Source: Shinella yambaruensis | Lineage (GTDB): Bacteria > Pseudomonadota > Alphaproteobacteria > Rhizobiales > Rhizobiaceae | NCBI RefSeq assembly: GCF_022899355.1 | Contig: NZ_JALJCK010000007.1 | Span: 310,001-374,000 of the forward strand | DNA length: 64,000 nt | Reading direction: 5' to 3' | Part shown: positions 60,182-64,000 of the stretch, piece after piece | Layout of the letters: each line of letters begins with the position of its first letter | Numbering within the stretch: the first letter of the stretch is position 1 | Notes under the pieces: generated by a model | The model's input: the letters and a program-made list of their open reading frames with translations, nothing else | The model's database searches: none | Told to the model about the DNA's origin: nothing | Translations under genes and position numbers: made by a program

Positions 60182-61090
60182 ATGTTCAACGACGATCATC
60201 TCAACCGCATCAAGGCGGAGATTGCCGACAGCTTCGACGAGGAGCTGGAAATGCAGATCGAGGAGGAGCGGCTGGACGATCTCATTGCCGAAGGCATGTC
60301 CGAAGTGCCCGTCCAGACCCTTGAACGCCGTGTCTATTTCCGTGAGCTGTTCCGCCTCCAGCACGAGCTGGTCAAATTGCAGGATTGGGTGCAGCACAAG
60401 AAGCTCAAGGTGGTGGTGCTGTTCGAGGGGCGCGATTCCGCGGGCAAGGGTGGCGCCATCAAGCGCGTCACCCAGCGCCTCAATCCGCGCGTCTGCCGCG
60501 TCGTCGCCCTGCCGGCGCCCACCGAGCGCGAGCGCAATCAATGGTACTTCCAGCGCTATGTGCCGCATCTGCCGACCGCCGGCGAAATGGTCCTCTTCGA
60601 CCGCTCCTGGTACAACCGCGCCGGCGTCGAGCGCGTCATGGGCTTTTGTTCGGATGACGAGCTGGAGGAGTTCTTCCGCTCCGTGCCGGAATTCGAGCGC
60701 ATGCTGGTGCGCTCCGGCATCATTCTTATCAAGTACTGGTTCTCCATTACCGATGACGAGCAGGAATTCCGCTTCCGCATGCGCATCCACGACCCGCTGA
60801 AGCAGTGGAAGCTTTCCCCGATGGACCTCGAAAGCCGCGTCCACTGGGAAGACTACACCAAGGCGAAGGAGGAGATGCTGGAGCGCACGCATATTCCGGA
60901 AGCGCCCTGGTGGATCGTCGAGGCTGTCGACAAGAAGAAGGCGCGCCTCAACTGCATCGCGCATCTGCTGGCGCAAATCCCCTACGAGGATATTCCGAAG
61001 CCTGCCATCGAGCTGCCGGAGCGCGTCCGCAACGACGACTATATCCGTCATGAGCCGCCGGACGAGATGTATGTCCCGGAAGTCTACTGA
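60182..61090 (+). CDS. ppk2: Polyphosphate kinase 2 (class I PPK2)
   Basis: A 302-residue single-domain PPK2. Walker A is FEGRDSAGKGGAIKR near residue 82, the lid contains PAPTERERNQWYFQRYV near 113, and Walker B DRSWYNRAGVERVMGF near 140. Class I PPK2 enzymes mainly use polyphosphate to phosphorylate ADP or GDP. A long acidic N-terminal extension (residues 1-40) precedes the core. It lies 248 bases after corA; that gap shows no gene. Confidence 0.92.
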   Translation: MFNDDHLNRIKAEIADSFDEELEMQIEEERLDDLIAEGMSEVPVQTLERRVYFRELFRLQHELVKLQDWVQHKKLKVVVLFEGRDSAGKGGAIKRVTQRLNPRVCRVVALPAPTERERNQWYFQRYVPHLPTAGEMVLFDRSWYNRAGVERVMGFCSDDELEEFFRSVPEFERMLVRSGIILIKYWFSITDDEQEFRFRMRIHDPLKQWKLSPMDLESRVHWEDYTKAKEEMLERTHIPEAPWWIVEAVDKKKARLNCIAHLLAQIPYEDIPKPAIELPERVRNDDYIRHEPPDEMYVPEVY

Positions 61091-61135
61091 CGCCGGTTCC
61101 CGCACTTGACCCTGCTGGACCAGAGGGAGAGAGGC

Positions 61136-62113
61136 ATGGCGCCGGGCCTCGTCGGCGCCTATCGCGGCCACCCCGGCGGTCCGCTCATGCCGATTGCCCC
61201 GCAGGACATCGACGCTGCGCTTGCCGCCGAGGACGGCTGGGTGTGGCTGCATGTCGATCTCGTCGACCAGCGCATGCTGAGCTGGCTGGCCGGCAAGTGC
61301 CCGTTGCCGGCGGCGGCGCGCTCCATCCTCGAAGGCCATGACGAAAGCCTCGTCCTCGGTTACGAGGCGGGCACGGTTCACGGCGTCGTCGCCGACCTGC
61401 AGCAGGACATGGAGCGTACCTCCACCACGATCGGCCGGCTGCATTTCGCCCTGACGGAGCGTCTGCTCGTCACCGGCCGGCGCCATCCCGTCGAGGCTGT
61501 GAACCGGGTGCGGCGCTCGTTCGCCGACGGCTTCTGCCCGGCGACGGCCTACGAACTCTTCGAGGCCATCGTTGCGGCCTTCTGCAAGAGCACCGCCATC
61601 AGGCTCAAGGACGCCGCGGCGATTCTCGACGCGGTGGAGGACCGGCTGGTCACCGAGCGGCTCAGCGACGAGCGGCGCAGCCTGAAGGAAGTGCGGCGCC
61701 TCGCCGTCTCGCTGCATCGGCCCGTCGCGGGCATGGTAGCGCTTTTCGAGGAGGAGGACCGGGAGGACTGGGCACTCTCCGAGCACGCCCATGCCGTTCT
61801 CCGGCGGCTCTCCATGCGGCTGGAACGGCTTGACCGCGAAATCGTCATGGTCAACGACCGCGCCCGGCTGCTCCAAGAGGAGATGGCGGCGGAGCTTGCG
61901 GACGAATCCAACCGGAGCCTGAGGGCAATGGCCGTCATGAGCGCGCTATTGCTGCCCGGCACGCTGGTCGTCGGCGTCTTCGGCATGAACACCGGCGGGC
62001 TTCCCTTCAGCGAGGGCAACACCGGTTTCTTGTGGGCGATGATGCTCGGCATCGCCGCGACCGCGCTGTTCTACTGGCTCTTGCGCCGCGCGGGCATCAG
62101 CCTGCGGTTCTAG
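61136..62113 (+). CDS. ZntB-type CorA family transporter
   Basis: A 325-residue member of the CorA superfamily. The C-terminal spans LLLPGTLVVGVFGMNTGGLPF and FLWAMMLGIAATALFYWLL carry the GMN motif near residue 285, with the ZntB-type GGLPF continuation. The cytosolic part starts WVWLHVDLVDQRMLSWL near 35. ATG 61136 after GAGGGAGAGAGGC is preferred over TTG at 61106. Zinc or another divalent cation is the likely substrate; ZntB mediates H+-coupled uptake in studied cases. Confidence 0.85.
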   Translation: MAPGLVGAYRGHPGGPLMPIAPQDIDAALAAEDGWVWLHVDLVDQRMLSWLAGKCPLPAAARSILEGHDESLVLGYEAGTVHGVVADLQQDMERTSTTIGRLHFALTERLLVTGRRHPVEAVNRVRRSFADGFCPATAYELFEAIVAAFCKSTAIRLKDAAAILDAVEDRLVTERLSDERRSLKEVRRLAVSLHRPVAGMVALFEEEDREDWALSEHAHAVLRRLSMRLERLDREIVMVNDRARLLQEEMAAELADESNRSLRAMAVMSALLLPGTLVVGVFGMNTGGLPFSEGNTGFLWAMMLGIAATALFYWLLRRAGISLRF

Positions 62114-62215
62114 GTATACAATCCGGATCGTATCGGCGACTCTTCGAACGATGAAGTATAGATGCATAAGATGCTTTCTCACTGAAGAGGTCGATCCAAA
62201 AAAGGTTTGAACGTA

Positions 62216-62977
62216 ATGTCAGGTCAGGTCCCAGCCACAGGGCGCCGCCTCTATGCGATCGGCGACATTCATGGGCGTGCCGATCTTCTCGATAGGCTGC
62301 TTGCCCATATCCGTTCGGCGGAGGAGGGGAGCCGCGTCATCTTCCTCGGTGATCTCATCGATCGCGGGCCGGACAGCCGGGCCGTGCTCGATATGGTGGC
62401 CGCCCACCTGCGGGAAGACAGCGCCTCGCATCTCATCCTCGGCAATCATGACTGGTTTCTGCGCGAATTCCTGCTCGACCGTCTCGCTGCCGACGATCTC
62501 CGGCGGTGGATCGATCAATATGGCGCGACGGGGGCCTTGCTGTCCTATGGCATCGCCGATCCCGCGGCCGACTGGACCGCCACGCGCCGCCGGATCCTCG
62601 GCGGATGGCCCGGGCATCGCGATGTGCTGTGCGCGGCACGCCACGTCCTTGTCGAGGAGCCGTTCTGCTTCGTTCACGCCGGCCTGCGGCCGCAAGTGCC
62701 GCTTGCCATGCAGTCTGCCGAGGACCTGATGTGGATCAAGGCGGAATTCCTCGATTATCGCGGGGCCTTCGAGCATCGCGTCGTCCACGGCCACACGCCG
62801 ACCGCCTCCGGCCTGCCGGAGGTCTACCCCAACCGCATCGCGCTCGACACCCATGCCTTCAAGTCCGGCCATCTGACGGCGGCCGTCTTCGAAGAGGGCA
62901 GGCTGTCGCACTTCCTGCGCACGGCGGTTTCCGCCGATGGCACCGTCACGGTGGAGCCGCTGGCCGCTCCGGCCTGA
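62216..62977 (+). CDS. PPP-family metallophosphoesterase (serine/threonine phosphatase-like)
   Basis: A 253-residue phosphatase with the full motif set: GDIHGRADLLDRLL near residue 15, GDLIDRGPDS near 46, LGNHDWF near 75, HAGLRPQ near 155, and VVHGHTPT near 192. It belongs to the bacterial PrpA/ApaH-like group, which acts on phosphoproteins or dinucleotide polyphosphates. ATG 62216 is preferred over TTG 62207. The gene follows the ZntB-like gene by 102 bases. Confidence 0.87.
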   Translation: MSGQVPATGRRLYAIGDIHGRADLLDRLLAHIRSAEEGSRVIFLGDLIDRGPDSRAVLDMVAAHLREDSASHLILGNHDWFLREFLLDRLAADDLRRWIDQYGATGALLSYGIADPAADWTATRRRILGGWPGHRDVLCAARHVLVEEPFCFVHAGLRPQVPLAMQSAEDLMWIKAEFLDYRGAFEHRVVHGHTPTASGLPEVYPNRIALDTHAFKSGHLTAAVFEEGRLSHFLRTAVSADGTVTVEPLAAPA

Positions 62978-62979
62978 AA

Positions 62980-62997
62980 CCGTCATCCAACTGTCAT
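62980..62997 (+). promoter_or_regulatory. PHO box (PhoB binding site)
   Basis: CCGTCAT-CCAA-CTGTCAT gives two 7-bp PhoB half-sites separated by four bases, matching CTGTCAT-N4-CTGTCAT with one mismatch. It lies 47 bases upstream of the ABC ATPase start, marking that transporter as probably induced by phosphate starvation. Confidence 0.7.
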
Positions 62998-63043
62998 CCA
63001 AGGCGAATATTGCACCGGCAATTGTTGCAAGAAGCCATTGCCG

Positions 63044-64000
63044 ATGTCGAAGAAAATTGACCAGGATGCCGATGCGGTATCCGCCCATGACCTGGCGCTG
63101 CACTATGGCGACACGATTGTCCTCAAGGGCATCGACCTTTCGCTTTCGAGGGGCAGGACCCTTGCGCTGCTCGGGCCCTCGGGTTGCGGCAAGACCACGC
63201 TTCTCAGGCTCGTCGCCGGGCTTCTCCAGCCGACCCGCGGCACGGTGAGGATTGCCGGCCAGCCGGTCGCCGACGCGAGGACTGGCCTCTTCGCGCCGCC
63301 GGAACGGCGCAATCTCGGCATGGTCTTCCAGGACTACGCGCTCTGGCCGCATCTGACGGTCGGCGGCAATGTCTCCTTCCCGCTCGAAATGCGGGGTGTC
63401 GCCCGGGCGGAGCGCGCGGCGCGGACGATGCGCGCCCTCAGGCGCGTCGGCCTCGAAGCCTATGTCGATCGGCGCCCGAGCGACCTTTCCGGCGGCCAGC
63501 AGCAGCGCGTCGCCATTGCGCGGGCCATCGTGGCCGAGCCGCGGCTCATCCTCTTCGACGAGCCGCTGTCCAATCTCGACCGTGAGCTGCGCGAGAACAT
63601 GGTGGGCGAGCTTGCCGGCCTCATTGCCGAACTCCGGCTCACCGCCATTTACGTCACCCACGACCATGCGGAGGCGCTGACCCTTGCCGATGAGGTCGCC
63701 GTCATGCGTGCCGGTGAAATCGCCCAGCTCGCGGCGCCGGACGATCTCGTCGCACGCCCGGCGAGCGCCGAGGTGGCCGATTTCCTGCGGCTCGGCGGAA
63801 CGGCGCGGCTTTCCTGGCGCAGCGGCACCTGGTTTCTCGCCGGCAGCGACCACGCGGTGGCGCACGAGGCCGCACCGTCCCGTGGCCGCGAGGCACAGGT
63901 CCTGCTGCCGCTTGCCGCCGTCGCACTGAGCGGACCGTCCCACAAGGCGCTTCCGGCCAGGGTCGTGCGCTCCCAGTTCCGCGGTGACGGCCATCTGGCG
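63044..64000 (+). CDS. ABC transporter ATP-binding protein (cut by window end)
   Basis: The first 319 codons are present and open to the end of the window. Walker [12 protein letters not shown] near residue 43, Q-loop [13 protein letters not shown] near 97, signature [14 protein letters not shown] near 150, Walker [13 protein letters not shown] near 175, H-loop [10 protein letters not shown] near 205. The region after 250 resembles a TOBE-type tail. It resembles the FbpC/PotA/PhnT class (iron, polyamine or 2-aminoethylphosphonate). The PHO box upstream favours a phosphorus compound. Permease and binding protein must lie beyond 64000. Confidence 0.88.
   Translation, partial: MSKKIDQDADAVSAHDLALHYGDTIVLKGIDLSLSRGRTLALLGPSGCGKTTLLRLVAGLLQPTRGTVRIAGQPVADARTGLFAPPERRNLGMVFQDYALWPHLTVGGNVSFPLEMRGVARAERAARTMRALRRVGLEAYVDRRPSDLSGGQQQRVAIARAIVAEPRLILFDEPLSNLDRELRENMVGELAGLIAELRLTAIYVTHDHAEALTLADEVAVMRAGEIAQLAAPDDLVARPASAEVADFLRLGGTARLSWRSGTWFLAGSDHAVAHEAAPSRGREAQVLLPLAAVALSGPSHKALPARVVRSQFRGDGHLA

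Noticed and set aside
1-64000. tRNA or rRNA genes, CRISPR arrays, complete insertion sequences
   Set aside because: None recognised by eye on either strand; no spaced direct repeats or intact transposase motifs were found. A computational scan would be more reliable.

Overview
This 64 kb window is high-GC DNA from an alphaproteobacterium of the Rhizobiales, most likely Rhizobiaceae. It lies on a secondary replicon (plasmid or chromid), because a complete repABC replication and partition locus sits at about 40.9-44.8 kb. The evidence is the RepA/RepB/RepC trio itself, the antisense RNA site between repB and repC, and the rhizobial style of the ABC-transporter, LysR and GntR catabolic clusters. 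Genus is not determinable from what I can see.

Layout. 0-5.5 kb: two tandem GMC oxidoreductases (the first cut by the window edge), then a HAD hydrolase, a DeoR regulator, a GH3-type hydrolase and an MFS transporter. 5.6-10.8 kb: a membrane-lipid pair (phospholipase-D family protein and a YbhN-like membrane protein, convergent and overlapping by 103 bp), then a three-gene set DUF4956 / VTC-type polyphosphate polymerase / secreted phytase-like esterase. 10.8-11.7 kb: a RES/Xre toxin-antitoxin pair. 11.8-20.6 kb: a sugar or sugar-acid catabolic operon (solute-binding protein, two permeases, ATPase, DgoD-like dehydratase, GMC oxidoreductase, DHDPS-family aldolase) with a divergent GntR/FCD regulator. 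20.6-24.3 kb: an Lrp regulator divergent from a homodimeric pyruvate-dehydrogenase-like E1, then an unknown gene.

24.4-34.4 kb: a full benzoate-to-3-oxoadipate pathway, catBCA-benABCD plus a BenK-like transporter in one minus-strand run, with an enol-lactonase and a CatR/BenM regulator beside it. Two perfect ATAC-N7-GTAT operators mark the expected promoters. 34.4-40.8 kb: DUF983, a MocR regulator and a LysR regulator, then an apparent 2-aminothiazoline-4-carboxylate (ATC) to cysteine to sulfide module: decayed Asp/Glu racemase, ATC hydrolase, N-carbamoyl-cysteine amidohydrolase, Cds1-like cysteine desulfhydrase. 40.9-44.8 kb: two 16-bp parS-like palindromes, repA, repB, the counter-transcribed RNA, and repC with an internal AT-rich origin candidate.

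44.8-49.1 kb is a decayed zone: remnants of DUF1403 and ScpB-like genes, a 5'-truncated GlxA/AraC regulator, a cobalamin riboswitch sitting ahead of glutathione-independent formaldehyde dehydrogenase, and a multiply frameshifted pseudogene. 49.3-53.1 kb: two small genes and a bdhA-adc-patatin operon for 3-hydroxybutyrate/acetoacetate. 53.3-64 kb: a phosphate and metal-ion region, with a PstS-like protein, Na/Pi cotransporter, DUF808 protein, CYTH-CHAD protein, CorA, PPK2, ZntB, a PPP-type phosphatase, and an ABC ATPase (cut by the window end) behind a good PHO box.

The strongest leads are the ATC/cysteine module with its broken racemase, the cobalamin riboswitch ahead of a formaldehyde dehydrogenase, and two separate polyphosphate-linked loci (VTC and PPK2) on one replicon. 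All functional statements rest on reading motifs by eye; no database search was run.
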